The position numbers and the translations under genes were made by a program. A stretch of 64,000 nt of DNA from an uncultured bacterium (lineage in GTDB: Bacteria > Patescibacteriota > Gracilibacteria > Absconditabacterales > Absconditicoccaceae): positions 1-64,000 of the forward strand of contig CAIVEC010000011.1 in assembly GCA_903904875.1 (NCBI GenBank). The letters are read 5' to 3'. Under the pieces are notes generated by a model. It was not told where the DNA came from. It searched no databases and saw only the letters and a list, made by a program, of their open reading frames with translations. Positions 30,865 through 43,355 of the stretch are shown in pieces. The stretch's first letter is position 1. Each line of letters opens with the position of its first letter.

Positions 30865-31893
30865 TTATCCGTTAACGAATTCTTCCGTAAATGCTTCCGA
30901 GAATGTAGGTAGACATATCGAACTGCAGAAATGAGTTGCGGGATCATCTCCATTGAGGATTCCATCTCCATTGTCTCCTGTCAAATCTCCATCATCACAT
31001 TCCTCAAAACTTGGTGTATTAACGTCTCCATTGTAATTATTTCCTGCGGGTTGTATGATATTATCTCCGCATCTTTCTGCTCATCCTCATGTTCCGCTAC
31101 ACGTAACATTACAATATCCTGGAGTTCCGTTGAGCGGACCGTCGTCACAGACTTCTCCACTGAATTGATTGATCCATGTACTATTATATGTATCTTTTGT
31201 TCCATCTCCACATCGAGAGAGTATATAATTTTTACAAACAGGCAAATCCATTACACTTCACCATACTCTGTCGATATCATTCCAATATACTATTTCTGTC
31301 GGTAAAAGTCCATGATAATCCAATCATGAAGCGACAGGATTATATCGCCATGTTTTATTGCCGTTTGCATATCATCCAGCAACTCTATATTTGTAATCGT
31401 AGATGACGCTTACCGTGGTATTTGCTCACGTGAGGTTCATCGGTCTTTCGAAAATTATTTTGACATCATTACTATCTATTCCTCTTACCCGTTGATTGTA
31501 ATGAAATGATTGCGCCATCCTTTTGAATGTTACATTGTCCAATGGTCAGAAAACAACACCTTGCAGCTTTTGAAGCATATTTGCTTGCTGGGCATAATAA
31601 TAGATTTTTGTGTTATCTACATTAGTTGGATCAGTATATTGCATTATCTGACAGACATTCCGACTTGGAGGATTGTTTAATGTATACCTGAAATTACTTC
31701 TGAGATACACAAAATAATCCGGCAATCCATCAGCATCATTATCTTCGTTCAAATACATCCTGCCTTGTGTAGCACAAGAATTTACACTGCTTAATGTTCA
31801 GACAGGCAAATAGTTTTGAGCCGAGCTATATGCTAACGAAAGCCCCACTATCACGATCGGTAAGAATAATTTTTTGCTAAATTTTTGTTTCAT
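30865..31893 (-). CDS. Exported Cys-rich repeat protein (342 aa)
   Basis: 342 residues in code 25. Signal peptide ending AYSSAQ. An Asp-rich start (YLNEDNDADGLPDYF) resembles thrombospondin type-3 or calcium-binding turns. The C-terminal third carries EVCDDGPLNGTPGYCNVTC and FEECDDGDLTGDNGDG, units of the DUF4215 / Cys-rich type. It ends at EEFVNG. First gene of the three-gene exported block 31893 to 24387. Confidence 0.82.
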
Positions 31894-31937
31894 AATATAT
31901 ATTTTATATAAGTAAATAAACATATTATTATTGATCA

Positions 31938-34900
31938 TTATCTACGGTGTTTCTGAATATGCTTCTGACCCTCATCTCAGGTAGTCCCATGTCCTTCGCC
32001 TCCTTCTCATGGAGTAGGACCTCCTCCTGGTTCCTTGCTTTCTCAAGCTGTCCCCTCTGCTTTACCTGTTCTTTTCTTGGTAAATATATTTTTGAAGATG
32101 AGATCGTTTTGCGTAGCATTGATATCGTATTCTGCGTTAAGTGTTTGTGCCTGTAAAGAAACGCCTCGTTTTTTCTTTTCTATACCGCCTGTTGTTCCGT
32201 CGATAGTCGTCTCTACATACTCTCCTTCGAGTTTTTCATATATATTGATATTGTTGATCCTTGCTCCGATGGATTCGTTAGCACATTCACCTAAGAGATA
32301 AAAGTAATATTGTAAATCTAATTTAACTATTTTCTGTCAATTGTCAATACTTATATCCTCTCATTTGAAAAGTGAATTAAGTTTGTCTGCAGTAAGGATT
32401 ATCTTTTGAGATTCTAGTTGCTTATTGAGTTTTGCTAGGATTATATCCTTATTAGCGGTATTAACATCGAGATTTTTGGTAAACCATTCCTGAGTTTTTG
32501 ATAATTCATCAGCATTATCTATTTTTGCCATAGATGTTTCCAGATTTCCATTGCTCAAGACATTAGTTGCTCCAAGTGCTGTCATCGAATATCCTCTTCA
32601 TTTACCACTCAATCTATAGAATGCCGTAAATCCGATAAGATTTTCTACGGTCTGACGTTGAAGTGAAGATTCTTTTTGAAGAGTATTTACTATGGTTGTC
32701 CTGTAGTCAGTAGTAAGCGGATATGATGTTGTTCCATCTGGTCCTAATAGGCCTTTTTTGTACACAGGTCCATGCCTATTCATAAGATATGTAAGATTTG
32801 TTCCATCAGCATTTCCATCAGTCAGATCAGTAATATAAGAGAAAATAGCTTTAAATTTATCCACGACAAATACTTTGTCGGATTCTGTAATTGCTGGCTC
32901 TTCTATAAGTGATTTGAGATCGGTAAGCGAATTATATTTTGTTTGATTATATTGTAGTATTTCTCTTAGCTTGATAAATGCTGTATCATAATCTGTTTCG
33001 TTGATGAAATTATCTATTCATTTATCTACAATAGGTATCATAAAGTCCTTATATAATACGTAATCCTTAACGTCGTCGAAGCATGATGATATTTTTTCGG
33101 TTGTTGTAGTGAATACATTAGTGAACTTCGTGTCCGGAGTGAATAGCTTTTCTGCAGAGATTGGAGTTTCCTTGTATTTTTCGTTTTCTATAGTTTTCGT
33201 ATTTTCTGTTGATATCTTTGTTTGAACAGTATATTCTATTTTGAGTTTGTCAGTAAATGTGTTTGGATCGTATGATTCTAGAGAGACTGTTCCATCGCTT
33301 GCTTCTTTGAATTTGAGTGTTCCCACTTTTATTTTTGTGCCTTGAAGCGTAGCAGGAACATTTTTGTCTGCTATGAGCGTACCATCGTCATTGAAGAATC
33401 AGAGGATTTTGTCTTTGTGTAGAGCAAGATTAGGATCTTTTTCCACGAATCCCTGTATATCGGGTTTTGAAAATTCTGCATAATACGGTATCTCGGAGAA
33501 TTTTTTCACTTTTTCGCTCGTACTTTTATCTGATTCGAGTTTTGTCATCTTGCCTCACATAGCTTCTCCTATCATAAGGAATGTTTCCACCTTATTTCTT
33601 TTGATGTCGCGTGTGACGCGGAGTGACGCGTTTCCAAGCGTTAAGACATTGTTTTCAAGAGAAAAAGCGTTTTCGGTAAGTGCATTTTCCGAATAATAGA
33701 TATTAAGATATTCCTTAGGGTCGGTTCCGTTGATTCCTGTTATAAGGATTTTGTCGTCCTTGGAGGTTACATTCAAAAGTTTCTCATTTGGATTGAGTTC
33801 CTTATCCAGAAATTCGGCAAGGATATTGATATCTTTTTTGTCCAATATCTCTTGATGGTCTTCTGCAGTCAATCCTGTCTGGATATCCATATAATTTTGT
33901 CGTCATTTATGTACTGCATCTTCTTTATATGATGTTTTTCGTGTTGAGAATGTCATGGCTCCGACAAATGTTCAGGTGACAGCTCCAAAAACAGTTCCCC
34001 ATCCAGGAATAGCGCTTCCTGCTGCCGCACCCAATCATGCCCGTGAAATGATATCGACAAGCTTGCTTTTGAGTCCGAATTTGGTGAGTTTGACTCTTCA
34101 GGCGAGTTGTTCATATCATCATTGTTCTTTAGCATTTTCGTGGAATGCATCGATAGATGCGCTATACATATACTCCAAAATATTTTTTTTGATGCGTTCA
34201 TCGGTTTGTTTTGCGATAAGTTCAAATACACCGGCTCGTTGCATCTCCTTTCCTATCTGCTTGATCATATCTTTCAAGAAATATTGATTTGTTTTGACTT
34301 CTTCATCCGTGGCTATGAGTTTATCGAGATTTTTTATCATGCCTGATTGATAGTCATCATATGAATTATAGATCTGTATATCATCATATGAGAGCACTTT
34401 TTTGACCATTCTATCAAAAGCGCGTGCTGATTGTTCTATACCTGCAGGGAAATCTCTTTCAAAGAATACTCATACATATGGAGAGATCTGTAATTTTTTG
34501 GTGTCGATACCTGCTCACACTTCCATACCGATTCTATTCACCGGTATAGGCTTCTTGGTGCTCAATCTGGATACATGTGATTCGTTGACTTGTCGAGCTT
34601 TGGAAGCTCAGAGATTGAAATTGAATTTGAGCTTTGCAAGATTGACGTTGGCGCTTATTTCTGCTTCAAATTTATTTCAGAGATCATCGCTTGTTTTTTC
34701 ATAGCTAAGAGATGCTCATAACACAGGTTTCCCATCAGGATCAAATCAGATTCCCACGCTCTTGTTGAGTCTGGTGAATATATACTGTCCCAACACGTCT
34801 TTCACTTTTCTTCCATTGAGCGTCTTATCTTTGTCGTTGAAGGTGTATTTGATACCGCCGATTTCCGCACCATTGAAAATACCACCGATGACGGTATCAG

Positions 34901-36704
34901 AAGTGTTTCATAAATCAAGATAAATAAGGTCAGTAAGGTAATTGATCACCTTGATGGTGTTGTATGCAGCTGTGCTTCTTATATTCTCCAATTCTTCTGG
35001 ATTATTGAAATCTTTTGTGAATTGTTCCGTTGATGTCAAATCCTTGTAATCGTCTTTTATTGTTGCCGTGTAGAAAGGGTGATTTTTTACTCATGTTTCT
35101 GTATTTTTTATATCAGTGATTATTTTGGAAGATTCGAGTATTTTTTCCTGCATTATTTTTTGATCGACAAACAATCGTGAAAGGTCTTTGCTTTCATTGA
35201 GTTGGTCCGATATGGTCTTTATAAATTCTTTGATGTCTTTGGTCGTGGTTACCGTGATTTCTTTTTCAGATCATATTGGCGTATACGTATATCCTTCACT
35301 CATAAATGTTTTAAAATCTTCCATGGTGATTGTTCCGCCATTTTCAGTTTTCTTGCTGATAAAGTCATTTATAGCGATTTTGAGATTACCATTATCAGAT
35401 TCGTTTGCTGTCGCTTTCAATAGCCTTACGATGAGTGCGGACGTCTCTGGTCCGTCTGTAATATATTTTTCTTCTTTTCCATCGTTGTCAGTATCTTTGA
35501 ATTCGACCGTAGCATATTCTAAGAAATTAGTGTACAACTGTCCTCCCATGGTGGTTCAAACATCTTTACTGTTGATTATTCCATCGCTGTCAAAATCACA
35601 GAGAAAAAGGAATACGTTTTCAGGATCTATCTTTTTGAGAAGCACTTCGTCATTCCATGCTGCCGTATAATCCATGTTTTTGACGGTTTCACCGATATCA
35701 GCCAATCCTTGCAAGTCTTCTCGCAATCAGGTTTGATCAGGTTTATCTTTAAGCGATTTTTCAATGATGTCAGCGATTTTGTTGATCTCGTTGAGATTGA
35801 TCAATCCTTTTCTTTTATATCTATCTTCTTTTGTAAATTCCTCTCTGAACGCTTTCCTGAATGATTTCTTATCGATTTTTCCATTGCTATCTTCAACCTT
35901 TTCCAAAAAATCGTCGGTAAGCACATCGTCAAGGATATTTGTCAGATCATCTCGATCAATGCTTCTGATATCGCGTTTTTTGAGATCTTCATCATTTTCA
36001 AGATTTCCGTTATGGAGTATTCCAAAGATAGCTGTTTTTTTATCTTTGTTTCTGTTTGCATAACGATCGACAATACCAGCTTCTTTACGTTCTTTTTTGC
36101 TCACTTTTCCATCTTTATCCAGATCCAGATCACAATATTTATATGATCCGATTGTTGTAGATTTGAGATTGTTCGGATTGATATAAAATTCGATATTTTT
36201 ACCTGTTTCAGCTCCAGGAACTGTATTGAACGGAGCATTATCTGCTCAGGTTTCTGCTTTGACCATCTCGATAACATCCTGTTTGAGGTCAGAAAGTTCG
36301 AATTTGAATTGCTTGATCAAGTTTGCATCCAGAATATTTTTATCGGTAGTGAATCCATCCAAGGCTTTCGCCCATATTTTCGTATCAAATTCTGTTTCCA
36401 ATTCTTTTTGTCCTGCAGCTCATTTTTTAAGAAGTTCTTTGATATGATCTTTATTTGCCTTTACATATTTATCAAAAGCATCCTCCACATGGGTATCCAT
36501 TTCTTTTGCAAATGTATCTCGGGTCTCTTTTGTGTTATTACCCAAATCTATCTCATCTGTTGCAGAGACTGCTGTTTCTTTACCACCGACTTCTTTTTTC
36601 AATTTACTTAATTCTGACTGAATGTCTTTTACGTTGTTCTCTTCCGTGTACTTCTCAACTCGCGATTCTTTTCTTTCGGCAGGACTGGTATTCGCTGTTC
36701 CCAT
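31938..36704 (-). CDS. Giant EF-hand-like protein with glycine-zipper segment (1588 aa)
   Basis: 1588 residues, one frame in code 25. No signal peptide; the N-terminus is charged (GTANTSPAERKESRVEKYTE). EF-hand-like loops occur in the first third: DLDKDGKVSKKE near residue 195, EDSNGKIDKKSF, FDSDGIINSKD and DTDNDGKEEKY. A small-residue hydrophobic stretch near residues 885-920 (GLGAAAGSAIPGWGTVFGAV) looks like a glycine zipper or pore-forming helix. The tail is Gly/Glu/Pro-rich (EPGGGPTPGEGGEG). I do not recognise the family. A secreted toxin-like or large calcium-binding protein are possibilities, both unproven. Confidence 0.8.
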
Positions 36705-36916
36705 ATAATCGAGTTTCGTTAAATAAAACTTTGCACATATAATAGTACTCAGAAAAAAAATATTTACCCAATTTCAGCGTCTTTTGGTCCTACTTTATAT
36801 ACCGTTATGTTGAAAAAGTGATATAATATGTAATAAATATGTTAGAGGTTCCCAAAAAATGGTAGAAAAACTGACTTGAAACTTTTTAGTCAATAAATAC
36901 ATAGTGGTATATATAT

Positions 36917-36989
36917 GCCGCGATAGCTCAGCAGGTAGAGCGCACCCATGGTAAGGGTGAGGTCACGGGTTCGATTCCCGTTCGTGGCT
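36917..36989 (+). tRNA. tRNA-Thr (GGU)
   Basis: 73-nt cloverleaf. Acceptor GCCGCGA/TCGTGGC, D-arm GCTC..GAGC, anticodon stem CACCC/GGGTG with loop ATGGTAA (anticodon GGU), T-arm ACGGG-TTCGATT-CCCGT. The CCA is not encoded, unlike the tRNA-Lys in this window. Confidence 0.93.
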
Positions 36990-37015
36990 AATTTTTTAAT
37001 CCGTTAATTTTAGTA

Positions 37016-38215
37016 ATGCATGAACCTTCATACGAACTTCTCAAAAAATACGCTGATATTCTCGTAAAATTCGCTCTCCGATGAGGAAAGTGAGCGAAAT
37101 CCGGTGAAACGATTTTCGTACAGATCCCTGAATGTGCAAAACCATTCTACCTCCCACTCCAGAAAGCCATCCTAGAAGTCGGCGCACATCCAATTATGGA
37201 ATATCTGCCTGATGGAGTAGCCAAACATTTTTACGAACACGCGAATGATGATCAGATAGTTTTCTATCCAAGCCACTTTCTTCACGGTAAAGTAGAACAG
37301 ATGACACACGTGATTTCTGTCATCGCTGAAGCGGATAAACATGAACTCAAAGATATCGATCCGAAAAAAATTGCCGCGAGAATCCATTCCCGCAAGGAAT
37401 ACAAAGAGAGACGCGTAAAAAAAGAGATGGACGGAAAAATGACGCGAACACTTGGGTTGTACGGCACACAGGCCATGGCGGATGAAGCAGGAATGTCATT
37501 GGAAGAGTATCGGAATGAAATCATCAAAGCATGCTATTTAAACTACGATGATCCTATCGCCGAACGGAAAAAAACCGTAAAAAATATTGAAACCATAAAA
37601 AATAAGCTCAATGCATTGCCGATAGAATATGTCCGTGTGACCTGAGAAGATGCTGATCTCAAAATAAAAATCTGAACCAACAGACAACGATTGGGATGAT
37701 GATGACGCAATATCCCTTCCTTTGAAATTTTCACTTCTCCCGATCGAAGAGAGACGAACGGACGGATAAAATTCAATCAGCCGCTCTATCATTTTGGGCA
37801 GATTATCAAAGATATATACCTCAAATTTGAAAACGGTGTCATCGTGGATTTCGATGCGTCAGAAAATAAGGAAGGGTTGAAAGAGATGATCAATATTCCC
37901 AACGCAAATAAAGTCTGAGAATTTTCTTTGACTGATGGAAGATTCTCCCATATCACAAAATTCATGGGAGAAACTTTATATGATGAAAATATGTGAGGTC
38001 CGGAAGGTAACACCCATATCGCCATAGGAAGCGCCTACAACGAGACATTCACTGGTGATGCAAGTAAGCTGACAGAAAAAGAAATAGAAGAATTATGATT
38101 CAACCAAAGTGCCGAACATACGGATATCATTTCCACGAAGAGAAGAACCGTGACCGCAACGCTTTCCGATGGTACAGAAAAAATCATCTACCAAAACGGC
38201 CAATTCACAGTATAA
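37016..38215 (+). CDS. M29-family aminopeptidase
   Basis: 399 residues in code 25, the usual size for the AmpS/aminopeptidase T family. It starts EPSYELLKKYADILVKFALRGGKG. The metal-site region reads MGGPEGNTHIAIGSAYNETF (Glu and His ligands), preceded by FENGVIVDFDASENKE. It removes N-terminal residues from peptides in the cytoplasm. It lies just downstream of tRNA-Thr; the spacer between is 26 bp. Confidence 0.9.
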
Positions 38216-38315
38216 GCCTATAAAGTCGAAAGCCCGTAAAGTCGAAGGTCTTGAAAAAAAGTTTATATTCATTATATATTCTGCATTCTGAATTTTATAT
38301 TCTGCATTCAAGAAA

Positions 38316-38660
38316 ATGGCATCAAGAACAAACAAACAGGGAATAGCCAAGAAAAAATCTCAACAGCAGAAACAAGCTACGAGGCTCAGAGGAGTCAAGA
38401 GATTTGAATATCCAAAAAGAAAGCTAACCATGGAAGAAGCCAAAGATCTTGGCGTAGTCGGTGTAGTGAAAAATCCTAAAGGCCGTGATTATACACGATT
38501 TCTCAGAGGAAGAAAAATCTGCCGGGAGACAAGGCTCAGGACAGATCCTGACGGATACAGATTTATCAGAACACCATCAGGATGATCAGAAGTCGTAGAT
38601 GCACCTCAGTCAGGATGGACAAGGGGAAAGCTTAGAAAAGCAACAGCAATGAAACGTTAA
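38316..38660 (+). CDS. Basic protein, possibly ribosome- or nucleic-acid-associated (114 aa)
   Basis: 114 residues, Lys/Arg-rich: the N-terminus ASRTNKQGIAKKKSQQQKQA is followed by FEYPKRKLTMEEAKDLGVV and a C-terminus KLRKATAMKR. One TGA glycine. No family recognised. The composition suggests RNA or DNA binding. Confidence 0.6.
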
Positions 38661-38690
38661 AATATTTCTCTTATATATAGTAGCAGATAT

Positions 38691-39977
38691 ATGAACAATA
38701 ATCATCAAGAACACAATGGTATCATCAAAATCATCAAGAAAGATTTTTTTTCGGTTCCGATCTCTATCAGAATCATCTCTTTTTCCTTATTCTTATTTAT
38801 CCTAGGACGGGGACTCTGAGGGGATACTTTTTTTTCCGTCTATGTCCAAACTATCGTACATAATATATTTCTGGTTTCGATAATCTGAGCGGTATTGTCG
38901 TTAGGAAAAATGTTCTTTTCGATTCCGGTCGGAGAAGTGGATGATCACGCAAATCTGAAATCAGTGATTTTTCTCAGTAAATGAATATATGTGATTACCT
39001 GACTCTTGTACTTTGTCGCTGGTATACTCAAATCACCGCTGATTCTTCTGATAGCAGTTTTGTTGAATGGTTTTGCTACTGCTGCGATGCTGACCTCCTA
39101 TCAGGCATTTATCCGTAAGCATAGCAGAAAAAATGCCAGAGGTACAATATTCGGACTCTATTTTTCCAGCATGAATCTCGCTTATGTAGTTGGAGCATTA
39201 ATCGCTGCAGTGCTTATAAAATATACTACACTGCCATATCTCTTTTTGTTCATTTCTTTGTTTTCCATTGTATCCTTTTTCACTGACCAAAAGCTTCCTA
39301 ATCTCGGCAAGGCAAAAATCAGAGAGTTTCTCGGTAAAGATACGTTCATCCATAAATTCTTTCGTGAAGTGTTTTCTTTCCATGCCATCAAAAATGTTAT
39401 CATAAAACTCAAAGAATATTCACACAGAATGTATTACGCGCTCGGATTTGAATTCTTATTCAATTTGCTTAGTTACGTAGGATTTATCTTCATACCTATC
39501 GTTTCCGTACAAAACAATTTATCGCTTTCACAGGTCGCCATCATCTTCGCAGTGATGAGAGTTCCGTATCTGATAGATTTCTTTACCGGTAATATCGCTG
39601 ATAATACGAGCAAAAGAAAATTCCTTTTTTTCGTTCTGCTCTTCATCTCATTCTTCTGCATGCTGCTCGGATACAACGAATGATTCCGAAATATCATGAT
39701 TATCAGCTTCGCAATATCGATGGGGCTTTCACTTATGCGTCCTGTAATTTCCGCTTATATCTCCGATTGTACGACGCCCAAAGATGAATGAACTATTTCC
39801 GGAGTAGGAGAGTTCGTAGCGAGGTTATGAGAAATGGTCGGAATCATCCTTTTCGGAGTATTGTCCGTAATTTTTGGCATTCAGATATCGTTTATATTAG
39901 TGGGAATAGGTGTCTTCGTAATTGCAGTGGTATGACTTGCGAGAAGGTTTCATCTCTTCCAGAAAACTACTCCTTAG
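38691..39977 (+). CDS. MFS-type transporter
   Basis: 428 residues in code 25 with about 12 membrane segments. The loop after helix 2 reads GKMFFSIPVGEVDD (MFS signature region), and AFIRKHSRKNARGTIFGL lies between helices 4 and 5. A further loop, GNIADNTSKRKFL, follows helix 8. Substrate not predictable. The last 11 bp overlap the convergent gene. Confidence 0.85.
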
Positions 39978-40656
39978 TCACTATATCACATCAATAATCA
40001 ATTAATTTATCAAAATCCTTATCTGAATGAACTCGATACTTTTCGAGTTTTTCACTTAATTCCTTATGTTGCGGATATCACACATCTGGCTGTTCGATGA
40101 TATCTTCAAACTCGTAATTCAGCAGAAACGTGAGCGCTTCCTTGAGATCTTCAAATTTTTTCTCATCATGAATTTTGCTTATGATATATTCCTTGTAATA
40201 ATGTATTGTTTGGAAATGCAATAATTCGTGAATAAACGCTTTGAGTATTCAAATCCGATCAATATATGACCAGGTATATCCAAGTTTATAATTATACGGT
40301 CAACGATTGAGCGAGGTAAGAAAAATAGTGAAATCGTTTCTATAGACAGGATGTTTGGTCAATATTTCCATTTTTTTAAAGATGCTATCTTTATGTTGAT
40401 TCAATTCTTTCTGCATTTCTTTAATTTTTTCTTGTGCTTCATTCTTATGTTCTTTCCAAAAATTTTCCAGATATTCACGCAAAAAAGGATAGGCTTCCTG
40501 TTCCTGCATTCCCTGTAATTTAGTAAGATCAATAGTAGAAATTGTAGCCACCTGCTCTTTTCGTTTTGTTGCATGCGTATTTGTATTAAAAGCTCTCCGA
40601 TAATTTATCGAATCTTTTTTAAGATCGAGTTTGACAGTAATAGTGAAATCAGTCAT
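39967..40656 (-). CDS. Putative zinc metallopeptidase-like protein (HExxH)
   Basis: 229 residues in code 25. A coiled N-terminal half (about 60-100, KNEAQEKIKEMQKELNQHKD) precedes ILKAFIHELLHFQTIHYY, which holds the HExxH motif HELLH (143-147). The rest, EALTFLLNYEFEDII, could supply a third ligand Glu. No signal peptide. Family unknown. Tail overlap of 11 bp with the MFS gene. Confidence 0.6.
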
Positions 40657-40665
40657 TATACATTT

Positions 40666-41913
40666 CTATTCATATAAAATCTCCCGGCCTTCTAATTTCT
40701 TGTCAGTCAATATATAAACGGGACCGCTATTGCAATGCACCTTTTCCATAGGCTTTCCTTTGGCGTCCAGGATGTCTACGATCTTCAGTTCTCACATTTC
40801 ATTCGGACTGAGATACTTGATTTTCATCCCTGGAGTGATAACTTCCTTCGGTTCGATATGAAAATATTTCTTCTTATTTTTTTCTATGAATTGATCGGAA
40901 AACATTCCGAAGTAATTGCGGTTGAAAAGAGGACCGGCTGAATCCAAAGTCGTCGAGCTGACCGGAGTCTCTCCTTCAGGAAAATCTTTTAACTGATTGA
41001 AGAGAAATCCATCCCGATATTCCCTATGAGGAACTACATTCACAAGGTTAGCTATCTTCGGGTCTATTTTCTTTTTATCCAAGATTGCATCGCGTACATG
41101 CTTGTACGCTTTCACGAGAGCGCCCACATAAAATTCCGATTTGCTTCTTCCTTCGATCTTGATCGCATCGACATACGGCAATATCTCTTTCAACTTATCT
41201 ATCGTGCACAAATCTTTGGATGACAAGATGTGGCTACCGCCTTCATCTCATTCCATCTGGAATAATTTTCCCGGTCTGCGTTCTTCTTCAAGCCGTACTT
41301 TGTATTTAAACCTGCAGGCATGCGAGCATTCGCCCTTATTGCCTGGTCTTCAACTCATATAGTCGCCGAGCAGACAACGACCAGAATAGCTCATGCACAT
41401 GGCTCAGTGGACGAAGATTTCTATCTCTATCCCAGGAACTTTTTCCCTGATTTCCTTGATTTCCTCGAGCGATAATTCTCTCGCGAAGACTATCCTTTTC
41501 ACGCCCAAATCTTTCCAAAATTTCACCGCCGCTCGGTTCATGGTAGAACTTTGCGTACTTAAGTGCAACGGTATCTTCGGCAGGTATTTCCTGATGATGT
41601 TAAATGTTCACGGATCGGAAAAAATTATGGCGTCGGCACCGCAATCAGCAATCTGCTTTACTGTCTGTTCGAATATCTTGATATCCGTATTCCTCGGAAA
41701 GATGTTCATGGTAAGTAACGCTTTGCTTCCGTTTTTGTGCAAATCTTTTACCGTTTTTTTGAGTTCGTCAAAATCTAAGATCTTATTCTGTCTCATTCTC
41801 AGCGACGTAAACGGTACGCCGACATAGACTTCTTCCGCTCCGTAATGGCTGGCGACCATGGCTTTTTCATACGATCACCCGGGTGCGACTATTGCTGGTA
41901 TCTTAGATTTCAT
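40666..41913 (-). CDS. Peptidase U32 family protein (TrhP-like)
   Basis: 415 residues in code 25. The U32 signature is complete: EIFVHGAMCMSYSGRC then LLGDYMSGRPGNKGEC, with Cys residues that may bind a cluster. KIEGRSKSEFYVGALVKAYK follows. In other bacteria these proteins are collagenase-like or take part in tRNA uridine-34 hydroxylation (TrhP/RlhA group); the general form fits TrhP. The glycine in FVHGAMC is TGA. Confidence 0.93.
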
Positions 41914-42026
41914 AATAATATTTCAAAAATAAACATTACTACTATATAGTAGTCACTGAGAATTTCAATTTATATTTTTTAAAACAAAAATATAAAAAAA
42001 CCGATCTACGAAAACGCAGATCAGTC

Positions 42027-42356
42027 TTATTGTCGCTGTTTATCTTTCTTCTTCCTATTTTTCCATCTACGGAACAGGAGTATGAAGAAATCAAAGAATA
42101 TAAAAGACCATTTGAGTATCCACTTGATGTGGTTTTGTATGAAAACAGTAAGAAATGCCCACGCAATAAGTCCAATGACTACAACCAAAACAATATCTGA
42201 TTTTCCGGTTATTATGTGTACGTGTAAATTTACGTATATAAAACCGCAAAATGCGAGAAATATGACGGGTATGGAGAGGATATATGGCAGGATTTTGTAT
42301 TCAAACTCTTCAAGTCTTTTTATTCTGTCTCGTTTTTTTTGAGATTTTTTGTACAT
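42027..42356 (-). CDS. Small membrane protein (109 aa)
   Basis: 109 residues with a charged N-terminus, two to three hydrophobic segments (YILSIPVIFLAFCGFIYVN, IVLVVVIGLIAWAFLTVF) and a basic C-terminus RRWKNRKKKDKQ. No TGA. The start is uncertain: a TTG at about 42404 would add a short N-terminus. Probably co-transcribed with the upstream membrane protein. Function unknown. Confidence 0.6.
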   Translation of the reverse strand: MYKKSQKKRDRIKRLEEFEYKILPYILSIPVIFLAFCGFIYVNLHVHIITGKSDIVLVVVIGLIAWAFLTVFIQNHIKWILKWSFIFFDFFILLFRRWKNRKKKDKQRQ

Positions 42357-42413
42357 ATCTTGGGATTTTTGTTTTTCTGATGATATTCATTTTTCCGATA
42401 AATTCAATGCTTG

Positions 42414-43355
42414 CTATTCCAGGTCTTCGACTTCCTTTACTATTTTCTCGATATGATAGGCTTTGCATGCAAAGAGGATCTTAAATATGATAAATGCTAT
42501 ACCGGTCATGATCCGGAATTCGATCCTTATGAATCCGTAGAGCAGTAAAAACATCAGCAGGATTACGGATGTCTTGAATGCCGGATTTTCGTATATTTTA
42601 TTCACCTGCCCCAAGAGATAATCACAGATTCCCATATTGACCGTACTGTTGTCTTTGAGGGTCTGGTCAATGAAATTCTTCTTGTAGGTATTGAATTTCT
42701 GAATTACTTTTGAATAGGTTGATTGCTTAGTTTGCAATGAAATGTTCTGCCCGATAGTCGCGATATCTTTGACTTTGGTATTGAAGAGCGCAGTAGTGTC
42801 AGCTTTGATTTTTTCCACACCCGCAGTGACCGGATTAGTGAAAATATTTATTACACGGCTGGATGCATCAGAGAGATCCTGGCAGGTAAACGGGAATTTC
42901 GCATAATATCCCAGAACGAATAAGCTGTATCCGATGGTGATAAAGACGGTGAAAACATACCCTCCGACATTGAGATATCCTATTGTACTCCGTTGTATTT
43001 TGTTATGCGATTCACCTTGAAGATTATACGCGAGCATCACCACTCAGGCATTGATAGCCAACAAAGAGATTACCAGGAAGATATTAGGGAATCCCATAAT
43101 CGCTATTTCAACCACGGAAACGATGAGCATCAGGATGATGAGATATTTGATGGGTAATTTACGGATCTCCAGATAAAAAAAATGGAAAAAAAGAAAAAAC
43201 AAGAGAATATAGATCATAGACTTGAGTGCAGCGAAATGCAGGGATAAAGTAGAAAACAAAAGAATATATGATGCGGCGCTCAAGATTCCAAAGATCCAGA
43301 ATTTTCGCGAAAACGATATTTTCTTTTCAGATTGAATCGGTTTTTTTGTTATCAT
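42414..43355 (-). CDS. Integral membrane protein (313 aa)
   Basis: 313 residues in code 25, starting MITKKPIQSEKK. Several N-terminal membrane segments, a soluble loop of about 110 residues (KFPFTCQDLSDASSRVINIF to NMGICDYLLGQVNKIYENPA) and two C-terminal segments. I chose the ATG at 43355 because its first bases overlap the stop of the prepilin peptidase gene (ATGATAA). An upstream ATG at 43397 is also in frame. Function unknown; the coupling suggests a link to pilus biogenesis. Confidence 0.65.

Noticed and set aside
41878-41887. CACCCGGGTG in the U32 gene as a regulatory site
   Set aside because: It is fully explained by the coding sequence for Ala-Pro-Gly-Gly at the protein start.
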